Shown here one piece after another: positions 1 to 8,751 of a stretch of DNA of 41,835 nucleotides. A model generated the notes under the pieces. That model was not told the DNA's origin. It saw only the letters and a program-made list of their open reading frames with translations, and did not search any database. The stretch's first letter is position 1. Each line of letters opens with the position of its first letter. A program made the translations under genes and the position numbers. Source of the stretch: JBCDCB01 sp039182735 (GTDB taxonomy: Bacteria; Planctomycetota; Phycisphaerae; Phycisphaerales; UBA1924). The DNA lies in contig JBCDCB010000031.1 in assembly GCA_039182735.1 (NCBI GenBank), positions 1 through 41,835 on the forward strand, read 5' to 3'.

Positions 1-606
1 AACGTGCCGCCGCAGGGCGGGCGCAAGCACCCGGAGCAGCAGTACATCCAGATGGACACGTCGCAGATCCTCTTTATCTGCGGCGGTTCGTTTGTGGGCC
101 TGGACGAGATCATCCAGCGTCGTCTCGGCAAGAGCCGCATCGGCTTCAAGCTTCACGACGCGGACTCCGGCCCCGAGGAAATCACGTCGGGCGAGGCGCT
201 CGCGCAGGTGACGCCGGACGACGTGCTCGAGTTCGGGATGATCCCCGAGCTGATCGGTCGTCTGCCGGTGATCGCGCCGCTGATGCCGCTCGACGAGGAG
301 GCGATGGTCTCGATCCTGACCGAGCCGCGCAACGCGCTCATCAAGCAGTACCAGCACCTCTTCTCGCTGGAGGGCGGGCAGCTTGAGTTCACCGAGGCGG
401 CGCTCTCGGCGATCGCGCACAAGGCGCTGGCCCGGAAAACGGGTGCCCGGGCGCTCCGTGCGGTGATGGAAGAGCTGATGCTCGAGTTGCTGTACGAGCT
501 GCCGGATGTGTCGGAAGAGGGTGCCCGGTTCGTCATCGACGGCCCGGACGTCGAGACGCCGAAGCAGCTGTCGGATCTGCGGATCTCGCAGCGTGAGTCG
601 GCGTGA
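1..606 (+). CDS. clpX: ATP-dependent Clp protease ATP-binding subunit ClpX, C-terminal part (5' end outside window)
   Basis: ClpX is the AAA+ unfoldase that feeds tagged substrates into the ClpP peptidase in the cytosol. Only about the last 201 residues are here; the frame is open from the first base, so the N-terminal zinc domain and Walker A lie upstream. Visible landmarks are the PPQGGRKHP segment, the strand ILFICGGSFVGLDEII typical of ClpX, the EFGMIPELIGRLPVI box (conserved arginine region), and the sensor-2 GAR motif in KTGARALRAVMEE. The C-terminus is intact and ends with TGA at 604-606. The sequence is ordinary for the family. The next gene starts 65 bases downstream behind its own inverted repeats, so clpX probably ends its transcription unit here, although no terminator hairpin is evident. 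Confidence 0.97.
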   Translation, partial: NVPPQGGRKHPEQQYIQMDTSQILFICGGSFVGLDEIIQRRLGKSRIGFKLHDADSGPEEITSGEALAQVTPDDVLEFGMIPELIGRLPVIAPLMPLDEEAMVSILTEPRNALIKQYQHLFSLEGGQLEFTEAALSAIAHKALARKTGARALRAVMEELMLELLYELPDVSEEGARFVIDGPDVETPKQLSDLRISQRESA

Positions 607-610
607 GCGA

Positions 611-642
611 GTCAACATGAAGAGTTGATTCAACGTGTTGAC
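611..642. promoter_or_regulatory. Nested inverted repeats, putative MarR operator
   Basis: GTCAACATG (611-619) pairs with CGTGTTGAC (634-642), 8 of 9 positions. Inside lies a perfect 11-bp palindrome GTTGATTCAAC (624-634). It sits 30 bases before the start of the MarR gene and overlaps a possible -35 (TTGACT, 639-644). MarR proteins bind such short palindromes and often repress their own operon, so this is the likely autoregulatory site. The role is inferred; the symmetry is seen directly. Confidence 0.6.
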
Positions 643-671
643 TTGGGCGCGGGCGAGCCTAGCGTTCGTGG

Positions 672-1232
672 ATGCCGCGCCCCGACGCCAACCCCGTGAG
701 CCCCCATTCTGCGGAAGAGGAACTCGATCGCCTCGCGTGCCCCGAGTGCCCGCTGGTGATGGAAGTCTTCGTCCTGCACAACCTCATCATGCGGTCGGGC
801 GATCGCCTGGTGGGTTCGCTCGGGCTCACGAGCAGCCGGTGGCTGATGCTCGGCGTGCTCGAGGAGTACGAGGAGCCCCCGACGCTCACGGAACTGAGCG
901 ATCACGTGCTGCTTTCCCTACAGAATGTGAGCCGGATGATCGCGGCACTCGAGCAGGACGGGCTCGTCGAACGCGTCACCCGGCGGGGGCACGGTCGATC
1001 GGTCTTCGTGCGCATGACCGACGCCGGTCGTGAGGCCTGCGACTCACTCCACGAGGCGGGGCGGATCTTCTCCGATCGATTGCTCGACGGCATCGACCCG
1101 GCGCGTGTCGGCGAACTCGCGAGCGATCTTCGCAGGATGATTCGCAACGTCGAATCCTTCGAACAGGACTTGGTAGATGGCGGTTCGCCCGATCTCTCGG
1201 GCGCGAGCCGGTCGAACGGGGAGCGAACATGA
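672..1232 (+). CDS. MarR-family transcriptional regulator
   Basis: A 186-residue winged-helix regulator. The core from about residue 55 to 145 has the MarR layout: a helix with SSRWLMLGVLEE, a recognition region TLTELSDHVLLSLQNVSRMIAALEQDGLVER, and a wing VTRRGHGRSVFVRMTDAGREA. The LTDAGR-type segment after the wing is diagnostic. The N-terminus has an unusual CPEC pair (LACPECPLVMEVF) that could sense redox state or metal. The ATG at 672 follows a nested palindrome. The gene overlaps the efflux adaptor by 4 bases (ATGA at 1229-1232), so it is co-transcribed and probably translationally coupled with the pump, which is the usual arrangement for a MarR repressor of an efflux operon. The ligand is unknown. 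Confidence 0.9.
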   Translation: MPRPDANPVSPHSAEEELDRLACPECPLVMEVFVLHNLIMRSGDRLVGSLGLTSSRWLMLGVLEEYEEPPTLTELSDHVLLSLQNVSRMIAALEQDGLVERVTRRGHGRSVFVRMTDAGREACDSLHEAGRIFSDRLLDGIDPARVGELASDLRRMIRNVESFEQDLVDGGSPDLSGASRSNGERT

Positions 1233-2380
1233 ATCGTGCGTGTCGGATGATGGTCGCGTTCGCGCTGCTCGTTGGCATCGCTGCTCCGAGCGCGCCGGCG
1301 CAGGGGCCGCCGCCGGCGAAGGTGCGCTTCGACGGCGTGCGCACGGAGGTGATCGATCAGTACCGCGAAGTGACCGGCGAGCTGCGTGCGGCGCGGTCAT
1401 CGCGCGTCGCGGCACAGGAAGAGGGGTTGGTGCTCCAGTTCCCCGTCGAGGTCGGGCAGCGTATCGAGCGCGGCGAGGTCATCGCCCGCCTCGATGCCGA
1501 ACTGCGCGAGATCGCGGTAAGGCGGCTGGAAGCGGAACTCGAAGCGTCGAGCGCCACGATCGACGAACGCGTCGCGCAGCTCGAACGCGCCGAGCGCGAC
1601 TACAAGCGCCTGGAAGACGCGGCCCGGATGCAGGGCGTGAACCGTGTCGAGGTGGACAATGCCGGTAGTGATGTGAGCGCGGCACGGGCGCGGCTCTCCG
1701 AAGCGCGTGCCGCGGCGCTCGGCGCGGAGGCTCGGCTCGCCGAGGCGCAGCGCCGGCTGCGCGACATGACGATCGTTGCACCGTTCACGGGCGTCGTTTT
1801 CGAGAAGCGAACCGACGTCGGCGAGTGGCTGGGCGAAGGCGACACGATCGTGCGGCTGATCGCGACGGACACGATCGACGCGTACCTCGAGGTGCCGCAG
1901 CAGTTCCTGGCGGCGTGCGAGCCGGGCAAGACGGTGCAGTTGCGCGTCACCGCGGTGGGCGGCGTGATCGACGCGCCGGTCGCCGCGATTTTGCCGCAGG
2001 GTGATGAGCTGGCGCGCACGTTCCCGGTGCGCGTGCGGATGCCCGAGGGCAGCGGCGTGCGTCCGGGCATGTCAGTCACCGGGCTGGTGCCGACGGGGAG
2101 CGCGGGTGAGTCGATGACGATTCACAAGGACGCGCTGCTGCGCAACGACGTTGGCAACTACGTGTTCATTGATGCGGGCGGCTTGAGCGCCGTCGCGCCG
2201 GTTCAGGTGCTCTTCGCGTCGGGCGAGCGGCTGGCGATCCGATCGCCGAGGCTCGAGCCCGGTATGCGCGTGGTGATCGAGGGCAACGAGCGGATGTTCC
2301 CGGGTCAGCCGCTGATGGACCTGGACGCGGCCCCGCCGACGGCACCGCCCGCCGAACAACCGCAATCCGAGCGCGGCTGA
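1229..2380 (+). CDS. RND efflux periplasmic adaptor (HlyD/AcrA family)
   Basis: A 383-residue membrane-fusion protein that would bridge the inner-membrane RND permease to an outer-membrane channel. An N-terminal signal sequence (MNRACRMMVAFALLVGIAAPSAPAQ) is followed by the first lipoyl half (about 45-85, with GQRIERGEVIARLD), a long alpha-helical hairpin rich in Glu/Ala/Arg (about 85-165), the second lipoyl half with APFTGVVFEKRTDVGEWLGEGD (about 180-205), then beta-barrel and membrane-proximal domains. The C-terminal tail is Pro-rich. It overlaps the upstream MarR gene by 4 bases and precedes the permease by 23 bases, behind the RBS GAAGAGGGAGA. No outer-membrane TolC-type gene is present in the window. 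Confidence 0.93.
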   Translation: MNRACRMMVAFALLVGIAAPSAPAQGPPPAKVRFDGVRTEVIDQYREVTGELRAARSSRVAAQEEGLVLQFPVEVGQRIERGEVIARLDAELREIAVRRLEAELEASSATIDERVAQLERAERDYKRLEDAARMQGVNRVEVDNAGSDVSAARARLSEARAAALGAEARLAEAQRRLRDMTIVAPFTGVVFEKRTDVGEWLGEGDTIVRLIATDTIDAYLEVPQQFLAACEPGKTVQLRVTAVGGVIDAPVAAILPQGDELARTFPVRVRMPEGSGVRPGMSVTGLVPTGSAGESMTIHKDALLRNDVGNYVFIDAGGLSAVAPVQVLFASGERLAIRSPRLEPGMRVVIEGNERMFPGQPLMDLDAAPPTAPPAEQPQSERG

Positions 2381-2403
2381 TCTGAAGAGGGAGACGAGAC
2401 GCG

Positions 2404-5400
2404 ATGGACCTCCTCAAGCTCGCCATCACGAAGCCGGTTGGTGTCACCGTCGGCGTCATCCTCGTGGTGATGTTCGGCCTGATCGGGATCGGCTCGATCC
2501 CCGTGCAGCTCACGCCCACGGTCGATCGCCCGATCGTCTCGGTGACGACGAACTGGGCCGGGCGCAGCCCGCAGGAGATCATCGACGAGATCGTCAAGGA
2601 GCAGGAAGAGCAGCTCAAGTCGATCGGGAACCTCAAGAAGATGTCCTCGACGACGAGCGAGGGCACGACCACGGTCACGCTCGAGTTCTTCATCGGGACG
2701 AACATCGATCGCTCGCTGCAGGAGGTTTCTGACAAGCTCCGCCAGGTGCCCGAATACCCGGAAGACGTCGATGAGCCGACGGTCGAGGCGACGGAGGGCG
2801 ACGTCGCCAACGCCATCACGTGGATCATCATCGATGTCCACCCGGACAAGCGTGAGAAGTGGAAAGACTTCGACATCTCGACGCTGCTCGATCCGATCGA
2901 GAACGAGGTCAAGCCGCGTATCGAACGCGTTGACGGGATCGCGGAGGTCAACGTCTACGGCGGGCGTGAGCGCGAGATGCGCGTGCTCGTCGATCCGGTG
3001 CGCCTCGCGCAGCGCGGGCTGAACCACATCGACGTCGCCGAAGCGCTGCGCGCCGAGAACCGAAACGTTTCGGCGGGTTCGATCGCCGAGGGCAAGCGCG
3101 ACTACCGCGTGCGTGTGCTCGGGCAGTTCACGGGCACGCAGGACCTGCTCTCGACGATCATCGCGTACCGCGACGGCGGGCCGGTGTACCTGAGCGACGT
3201 CGCGGAAGTCGAGCTCGGGCACGTCAAACGGCGCGGGTTCGTGCGCTCCGTGGGCGACTACGCGATCGCGATGAACGCTTCGCGGCGCACCGGCGCGAAC
3301 GTTATCGAGGTGATGAACGGGCTGTACATTGCACTCGACGACATCGAGCAGAACATCCTGCCGCTGCTCAACCCCGAGGTCGGCGACGATCTCCGTCTTC
3401 GCCAGGTCTACGACGAGACGCTCTACATCCACTCGGCGATCGGGCTGGTCAGCCAGAACCTGTGGATCGGCGGCGTCATCGCGGCGATCGTCCTGCTCCT
3501 GTTCCTGCGCTCCTTCGTCGCGACGGGCGTCATCGCGCTGGCGATCCCGATCTCCGTTGTCGGCACGTTCCTCGTGCTGCTCGCGCTCGGGCGTTCGCTC
3601 AACGTCATCTCGCTCGCGGGGCTCGCCTTCGCCGTCGGCATGGTCGTAGACAACGCGATCGTCGTGCTCGAGAACATCGATCGCCACCGGACGCTGGGCA
3701 AGCACCCGCTGCGCGCGGCGTACGACGGCGGTCGCGAGGTCTGGGGCGCGATCCTCGCTTCGACACTCACCACCATCGCCGTGTTCATCCCGATCCTCAC
3801 GATCCAGGAAGAGGCCGGGCAGCTCTTCCGGGACATCGCGCTGGCGATCGTCGCGTCGGTCTCGCTCTCGCTGATCGTGTCGATCACCGTGATCCCCGCG
3901 GCGTGCGGGCGATGGCTCGGCCACTACCGCGAGCCCACGGGCGTGCGCAAGGCGTTCAAGAACCTCTTCGGACTCGCGACGTTTGCTGGCTGGGTGTCGC
4001 GCACCGGCGCGAACATCGTTCACTGGCTCATCACGGGGTGGCGCGGCTGGACGCTGCGGCCCGCGATCATCGTCGTGCTCACGGTGCTCTCGCTCTTCGC
4101 CGCGGCCAAGCTGATGCCACCGCTCGATTACCTCCCGGCGGGGAACCGCAACCTGGTGTTCGGCGGCCTGCTGATCCCGCCCGGGTACTCCGTGGACCAG
4201 ATGGAGTCGATCGCGGAGCGGATCGAGTCCCGACTGAACCCCTACGCGTACGCGTCGGAGGATTCGGTCGCCGAGCTTCCGAAGATCGTGACCGGATTCG
4301 GCGACAGCGAAATCGTCTACGAACCCGTCGGGATCCAGAACTACTTCATCGGCGCGTTCAACGGCGGGATGTTTGTCGGCGGTACGAGCCGGCAGGAGCA
4401 GGTGGTGGCACCGGTTGGGGCGCGTCTCTCTCAGGCGATGAACAGCATCCCGGACGCGTTCGGGTTCGCGGCGCAGTCGTCGCTCTTCAACCGGGGGCTG
4501 ACAGGCGGGAACACGATCGACATCGAGATCTCGGGGCTCACGCTCGACGGAACGCTCGGCGCTGCCAACGCGCTGTTCGGTGCGCTGGGTGCCTCGCCGA
4601 AGTACGGCTTCGATTCCGGGCGACCGCTGCGCCCTGACCCGAGCAACTTCAACCTCTCGCAGCCGGAGTGGCAGGTGCGCCTGACGCCGCTGGGGCGCGA
4701 GCTCGGTTTGCGCACCGACGGGATCGGCACGGCGGTGCGCGCGCTCTTCGACGGCGCGTTCGTCGGGGAGTTCCGCACGTCGAGCGACAACATCGATATC
4801 CGCCTGCTGCCCGAGGGCGGCGAGCTCGATTACAAGGAACAGCTCGCCAGCGTGCCGGTGGCGACGCCCGCGGGCCCGATCGTTCCGCTGGACACGCTGC
4901 TGGAGTTTGTGCCCGCGGAAGCGCCGCAGGCGATCCAGCGGATCGAGGAGCTGCCGAGCGTGCGCCTGCTCATCACACCGCCCGAGGGCGAACCGATCGA
5001 GTCGGTGATGGCGGATCTGCAGGAGAACTACATCGAGCCGCTGCGCGCGAGCGGCGCGATCGACCCGACGATCCGCGTGCGTCTCGAGGGCACCGCCGAG
5101 AAACTCAACGAGGTTCGCGCATCGTTGCTGGGCGTCGCCGATGAAGAGCCGAACGTCGCGGCAGCGCGTTTCGGCAACGGCGCGGGGCTGCTGATGGTCG
5201 GCGTGGGGCTGCTGCTGGCGTGTGTCGCGGGTGTGCGCGCGATCACGCGCAAGAAGCTTCGATTGCTGTATGGCTCGGCGGGTGCGCTGCTGCTGTTCGG
5301 GACGCTCGCCGTGCTCTTCGTCGGGCTGGGTGACAATCCGCAGTTCATGACGGCGCGGTTCATCTGGGCGCTTGCGGTGACGTACCTGCTGATGTGCGCG

Positions 5401-6048
5401 CTCTTCGAGTCGTTCATCTACCCCTTCGTGATCATGTTCACGGTGCCGCTGGCGATCGTGGGGGGCTTCGCGGGTCTGCGGATCGTGCACGATTGGAGCG
5501 TTGCGAACCCGCTGGTGCAGCCGCAGAACCTGGACGTCTTGACGATGCTCGGCTTCATCATCCTGATCGGCGTGGTGGTGAACAACGCGATCCTGATCGT
5601 GCATCAGTCGCTGAACCTGATGCGCGGGCAGGGCGAGACGCGTGTGACAAACGAGTCGAGCGAGCCGCTGCCGATGTCGCGTGCGATCGCGGAGGCCGTG
5701 CGCACGCGCATGCGCCCGGTGTTCATGTCCACGCTCACGTCGGTGGGCGGGATGCTGCCGCTGGTGCTCTTCCCGGGTGCGGGGTCCGAGCTCTATCGCG
5801 GGCTCGGCTCGGTCGTGGTGGGCGGGCTGCTCGTGGCGACGTTCTTCACGCTGCTGCTCGTGCCGCTGCTGTTCAGCCTGGTGCTCGACATGCGGCTCGC
5901 GCTGCGTGAGTCCCTGCGCTCGAACACGGATCCGCCGACCGGCCCCGATGGCGCGCCGCGCGAAGCGTCGTTCGAGGAACGCACGCGGAGCATCAGCGAA
6001 ATCCTCGAACCGGCGATGGCGCGGGGCGACGCCCGGCCCGCCACCTGA
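2404..6048 (+). CDS. RND-family multidrug efflux permease (HAE1/AcrB-like)
   Basis: A 1214-residue proton-driven exporter of the inner membrane, longer than the roughly 1020-1060 usual for the family. It starts with the typical MDLLKLAITKPVGVTVGVILVVMF first helix. Two porter regions and the TM2-6 and TM8-12 blocks are recognisable. In TM4 the family Asp pair reads VVDNAIVVLENI, so Asp416 is kept and the second Asp is Asn417. In TM10 the usual Lys is Asn1060 (VVVNNAILIV). Two extra hydrophobic segments (about 925-945 and 953-975) stand just before the TM8 equivalent (FIWALAVTYLLMCALFES, about 985), separated by a basic loop with RKKLR; they account for part of the extra length. The substrate cannot be told from the sequence. 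It is the last gene of the MarR-adaptor-permease operon. Confidence 0.95.
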   Translation: MDLLKLAITKPVGVTVGVILVVMFGLIGIGSIPVQLTPTVDRPIVSVTTNWAGRSPQEIIDEIVKEQEEQLKSIGNLKKMSSTTSEGTTTVTLEFFIGTNIDRSLQEVSDKLRQVPEYPEDVDEPTVEATEGDVANAITWIIIDVHPDKREKWKDFDISTLLDPIENEVKPRIERVDGIAEVNVYGGREREMRVLVDPVRLAQRGLNHIDVAEALRAENRNVSAGSIAEGKRDYRVRVLGQFTGTQDLLSTIIAYRDGGPVYLSDVAEVELGHVKRRGFVRSVGDYAIAMNASRRTGANVIEVMNGLYIALDDIEQNILPLLNPEVGDDLRLRQVYDETLYIHSAIGLVSQNLWIGGVIAAIVLLLFLRSFVATGVIALAIPISVVGTFLVLLALGRSLNVISLAGLAFAVGMVVDNAIVVLENIDRHRTLGKHPLRAAYDGGREVWGAILASTLTTIAVFIPILTIQEEAGQLFRDIALAIVASVSLSLIVSITVIPAACGRWLGHYREPTGVRKAFKNLFGLATFAGWVSRTGANIVHWLITGWRGWTLRPAIIVVLTVLSLFAAAKLMPPLDYLPAGNRNLVFGGLLIPPGYSVDQMESIAERIESRLNPYAYASEDSVAELPKIVTGFGDSEIVYEPVGIQNYFIGAFNGGMFVGGTSRQEQVVAPVGARLSQAMNSIPDAFGFAAQSSLFNRGLTGGNTIDIEISGLTLDGTLGAANALFGALGASPKYGFDSGRPLRPDPSNFNLSQPEWQVRLTPLGRELGLRTDGIGTAVRALFDGAFVGEFRTSSDNIDIRLLPEGGELDYKEQLASVPVATPAGPIVPLDTLLEFVPAEAPQAIQRIEELPSVRLLITPPEGEPIESVMADLQENYIEPLRASGAIDPTIRVRLEGTAEKLNEVRASLLGVADEEPNVAAARFGNGAGLLMVGVGLLLACVAGVRAITRKKLRLLYGSAGALLLFGTLAVLFVGLGDNPQFMTARFIWALAVTYLLMCALFESFIYPFVIMFTVPLAIVGGFAGLRIVHDWSVANPLVQPQNLDVLTMLGFIILIGVVVNNAILIVHQSLNLMRGQGETRVTNESSEPLPMSRAIAEAVRTRMRPVFMSTLTSVGGMLPLVLFPGAGSELYRGLGSVVVGGLLVATFFTLLLVPLLFSLVLDMRLALRESLRSNTDPPTGPDGAPREASFEERTRSISEILEPAMARGDARPAT

Positions 6049-6056
6049 CGCCTCTG

Positions 6057-7325
6057 TTAGTTGAGCGGCGTGCAGAACGTGCCCGTACGCGACACCTGCG
6101 ACGCGTCCACGAGCAGGTGCACACGCACATCTGCGTCGAGCAGTGAGCGCGCCTCGCGCGCGTCCCCCGTAAAGACATGGAGCGTCGGTGTGTCATCGGC
6201 CCGGAACGCGAGCGTGCCGTCGATCGCCATCGAAATGAGTGATGCGTGCTTCTTTGCCCACGCGGTGACGGCGACGAGTGCGCCGACCGCTTCGGCGGCG
6301 GACTCATCATCGCGCGTGCGCCGCAGCGCGTGCAGCCTGCCGGCGGTGTCCAGCGCGAGCTCGACCTCGGGCTCGTCCGGGCAGCGCGGCTCGATGGACG
6401 TCAGTGCGCGCACGAGCGAGACCAGCCCGCCGGACTCCACCCGCGCGTCTTCGTTCGGCGCGCTGTCAACCGCTTCGTGTGCCCCCGTTGGCTCGGGCTC
6501 GCGCGAAAGCCTCGGCGTGGTGCTTGACTCGGGCGGCGCGGGCACGACCTCCGTGCGGAGCCGCTCGACGATCTCGTGGCCGTCGCCTTTGAAGGGCCCG
6601 CAGTAGACGGTGTGCGAGGCGCTCGGGCGCACGCCGCGGACGTGCAGCGTGTGGGAGAGCCCGACCTCAAGGAAGGTGTCCGACGCATCGCGGAGACGTT
6701 GGATGGCGTGCTCGGCGTCGTCCTCATCGCCGCCGACGACCGCGACACCGAGTTCGGTGTTCGTATCGGGTCGCTCGTGCGCGAGGAGCTTGAGCGTGCG
6801 GTAGCCGGCGACGAGGGCGACCTCGTTGTGCCCGAGCAGGAGCGTGAGCCGGTCGATGGCGCGATCGCGTGCGATGCGCGATTCCTCGAGGTCGCCGACC
6901 TGCACGATCCAGTGCGCGGCGTGGCATTGGGCGTAGGCGAGCGCGTCGTCGAGGACTTCGAGCGTGCCGATGCGTGCGCTGGGCCCGCCGACGAGTTCGA
7001 TCCACAGGCGATCGCCGCGCACGCGGACGAGCCCGACGCAGGCGTTGATAGCACCGGCGACCTCGCGGGCGTATTGCCCGACCCACGGCGCCGACCGCAC
7101 AGGCAGGTGCCCGAGCAGCACGGCTTCGACCTGCGCATGCGCGCCGGGTTCGCGTCGCGGTTCCTGCGTGAAGGGGATCGACGCCGGCCCGGCGACGTGC
7201 GACGCCGCGTGCGGGTGCGGTTCGTCCAGGAAGAGGTCGGCGAGCGCTTCGGACATGTCGATGGGGTCGAGCGTGTCGTCGTACGCAAAGTCGGCTGGTG
7301 CAGAGTGGTCGAGTCGCGCGTCCAT
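6057..7325 (-). CDS. Unknown protein downstream of ParA, possible degenerate MinD/FlhG-like ATPase
   Basis: A 422-residue cytosolic protein that I do not recognise as a named family. The start chosen is ATG at 7325 (MDARLDHSAPADF), 31 bases after the upstream ParA stop; the frame stays open upstream but into the ParA coding region. Residues about 65-250 read like a SIMIBI ATPase core that lacks a P-loop: VEAVLLGHLPVRSAPWVGQYARE, then strand DRLWIELVGG, helix DALAYAQCHAAHWIVQV, then ELGVAVVGGDEDDAEHAIQRL and FLEVGLSHTLHVRGVRPSA, which resembles the late strands of FlhG/MinD. A Pro/Glu-rich linker and a second alpha/beta region follow. Adjacency on the same strand suggests it works with the ParA-like protein. 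The fold assignment is inference. Confidence 0.8.
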   Translation of the reverse strand: MDARLDHSAPADFAYDDTLDPIDMSEALADLFLDEPHPHAASHVAGPASIPFTQEPRREPGAHAQVEAVLLGHLPVRSAPWVGQYAREVAGAINACVGLVRVRGDRLWIELVGGPSARIGTLEVLDDALAYAQCHAAHWIVQVGDLEESRIARDRAIDRLTLLLGHNEVALVAGYRTLKLLAHERPDTNTELGVAVVGGDEDDAEHAIQRLRDASDTFLEVGLSHTLHVRGVRPSASHTVYCGPFKGDGHEIVERLRTEVVPAPPESSTTPRLSREPEPTGAHEAVDSAPNEDARVESGGLVSLVRALTSIEPRCPDEPEVELALDTAGRLHALRRTRDDESAAEAVGALVAVTAWAKKHASLISMAIDGTLAFRADDTPTLHVFTGDAREARSLLDADVRVHLLVDASQVSRTGTFCTPLN

Positions 7326-7356
7326 GCGTGGCTCCGGTGCTGCTCGATGCGTTCGT

Positions 7357-8751
7357 TCAGAGGGGGGCCGGCGCGGATCGACTCTCGACCACGCTGTTCC
7401 GGTCACCGTACTCGTTGGGTTCGGTGTGCGGGTTGTATGGATCGGCCATCCACACCCCGTTGACAATGATGCGGTAGCGGTAGGTCCCGGGCGGGACGAC
7501 CACGCTCGCCTGATGCACGCCGGTCGCGTGGTCGAAACGCAGGACGGTGGCTTCGGGCGACCACCCGTTGTGGTCGCCGGCGATGGCGATGCGCGCGTCG
7601 GGCGGACCGGGCTGGACGAAGAGCACGCCCCCGCTCACCGGGCGCGCACCGTAGAGGCGCGTGACGCCATCCGAGGGTTGTGCGGGCTTCGGCTCGGTGA
7701 GCGATTCCATCACGCTCGCGACGCGCGGATCACGTGCGCGCGCCGTGTGGTTCGACTCGGCGCGTTCCGAGATCGAGCGTGCGCGCGCGGCGAGCTCCGC
7801 GGCTCGGCTGTTGGCGGCGCCGGGCGACGAGCGACGCACCTCGATCATCTCGCGCAGCGCCACGAGGCTGGTCGAGTCGCTCGGGAGGCGGCGCGGCTGC
7901 CAGTCCTCTTCGAAGCCCGGGTCTGCCGGAGGCGCGTGCTGGGGGAAGCCGTGGTCGTCGTCATCGTGCGTCACGCGCGGCGGGTTCTCCGCGAGGTACG
8001 CGCCGAGCGCCGTGTAGTCGTGCGAGGCGGGGCACTCCGGGTCGAGCTCGATGACCGGCGTCCCGAGGGCCGCGGCTTCGCGCAGGCGGTGGTCTCGGCG
8101 GATCGCGACGTCCGCGAGCTTCGACCCGAAGGCGCGACGGAGCTCGTTCATCACGTCTAGCGCGACGGGGTCTTCGTGTTCGAGCAGTGTGGGCAGCAGG
8201 TGCATCGGGCGGCGGACGCCCATGCGCCGCGCGATCGCCTGCACGGTGGAGACTTGTTTTTTCGCACCGCGCAGCGCGAAGAAGCCGGTCTCGACGGGGA
8301 TGATGACCTCACCCGCGGCGGCCAGCGCGTTGAACGTGAGGAGCCCGATGTGGGGCGGACAATCGATGAGGCACCACGCGTAGCGGTCGCGGAAGCGCGC
8401 GAGCGCCTGCGAGAGGCGGTGCTCGCGGTCGGGCCGATCGGCGAGCCCGCCGCGCGCCGCTTCGAGCGCCGCGAGCTTCATCGTGCTGGGGATCAGGTCG
8501 AGGTTGGTCGCGGGCTGCCAGACGAGGCGCGAGGGATCGACGGGGCGGTCGTCGGGGGCGATGAGCGCGTCGCCGATCTGGCGATCGATGGACGCTTCGG
8601 GCACCGAGAGCGCGAGCGAGCAGTGCCCCTGCGGATCGAGATCAACGAGGAGGACGGGCTCGCCGCGGCGTGCGAGCACGGCGGCGAGGTTGACGGCGGT
8701 TGTCGTCTTCCCGCTCCCACCTTTTTGGTTGACGATCGCGAGCGTGCGCAC
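7357..8751 (-). CDS. ParA/Soj-type ATPase with C-terminal glycogen-binding-like (CBM48/AMPK) domain
   Basis: A 464-residue fusion. Residues 1-245 form a ParA ATPase: deviant Walker A QKGGSGKTTT with Lys10 and Lys15, LLVDLDPQGHCS, Walker B WCLIDCPPHIGLLTFNAL, and EVIIPVETGFFALRGAKK. A charged Ser/Glu/Arg-rich linker follows. Residues about 373-450 form an immunoglobulin-like carbohydrate-binding module of the isoamylase/AMPK-beta type (IAIAGDHNGWSPEA, then VVVPPGTYRYRIIVNGVWMADP and a DP-N-PH turn). GTG at 8751 is preferred because the protein then begins MRTLAIVNQKGG as ParA does and GAAGGGAAG lies just upstream; an ATG at 8844 would add 31 residues. ParA proteins place DNA, receptors or flagella by ATP-driven dimerisation. 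No ParB gene or parS site was seen, so the cargo is unknown. Confidence 0.9.
   Translation of the reverse strand: MRTLAIVNQKGGSGKTTTAVNLAAVLARRGEPVLLVDLDPQGHCSLALSVPEASIDRQIGDALIAPDDRPVDPSRLVWQPATNLDLIPSTMKLAALEAARGGLADRPDREHRLSQALARFRDRYAWCLIDCPPHIGLLTFNALAAAGEVIIPVETGFFALRGAKKQVSTVQAIARRMGVRRPMHLLPTLLEHEDPVALDVMNELRRAFGSKLADVAIRRDHRLREAAALGTPVIELDPECPASHDYTALGAYLAENPPRVTHDDDDHGFPQHAPPADPGFEEDWQPRRLPSDSTSLVALREMIEVRRSSPGAANSRAAELAARARSISERAESNHTARARDPRVASVMESLTEPKPAQPSDGVTRLYGARPVSGGVLFVQPGPPDARIAIAGDHNGWSPEATVLRFDHATGVHQASVVVPPGTYRYRIIVNGVWMADPYNPHTEPNEYGDRNSVVESRSAPAPL

Noticed and set aside
2305..5604. A 1099-codon open frame on the minus strand opposite the RND permease
   Set aside because: It is Arg/Asp/His-rich with no domain and mirrors the permease codons; in GC3-biased genes the opposite frame stays open. 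The plus-strand protein is a clear family member.
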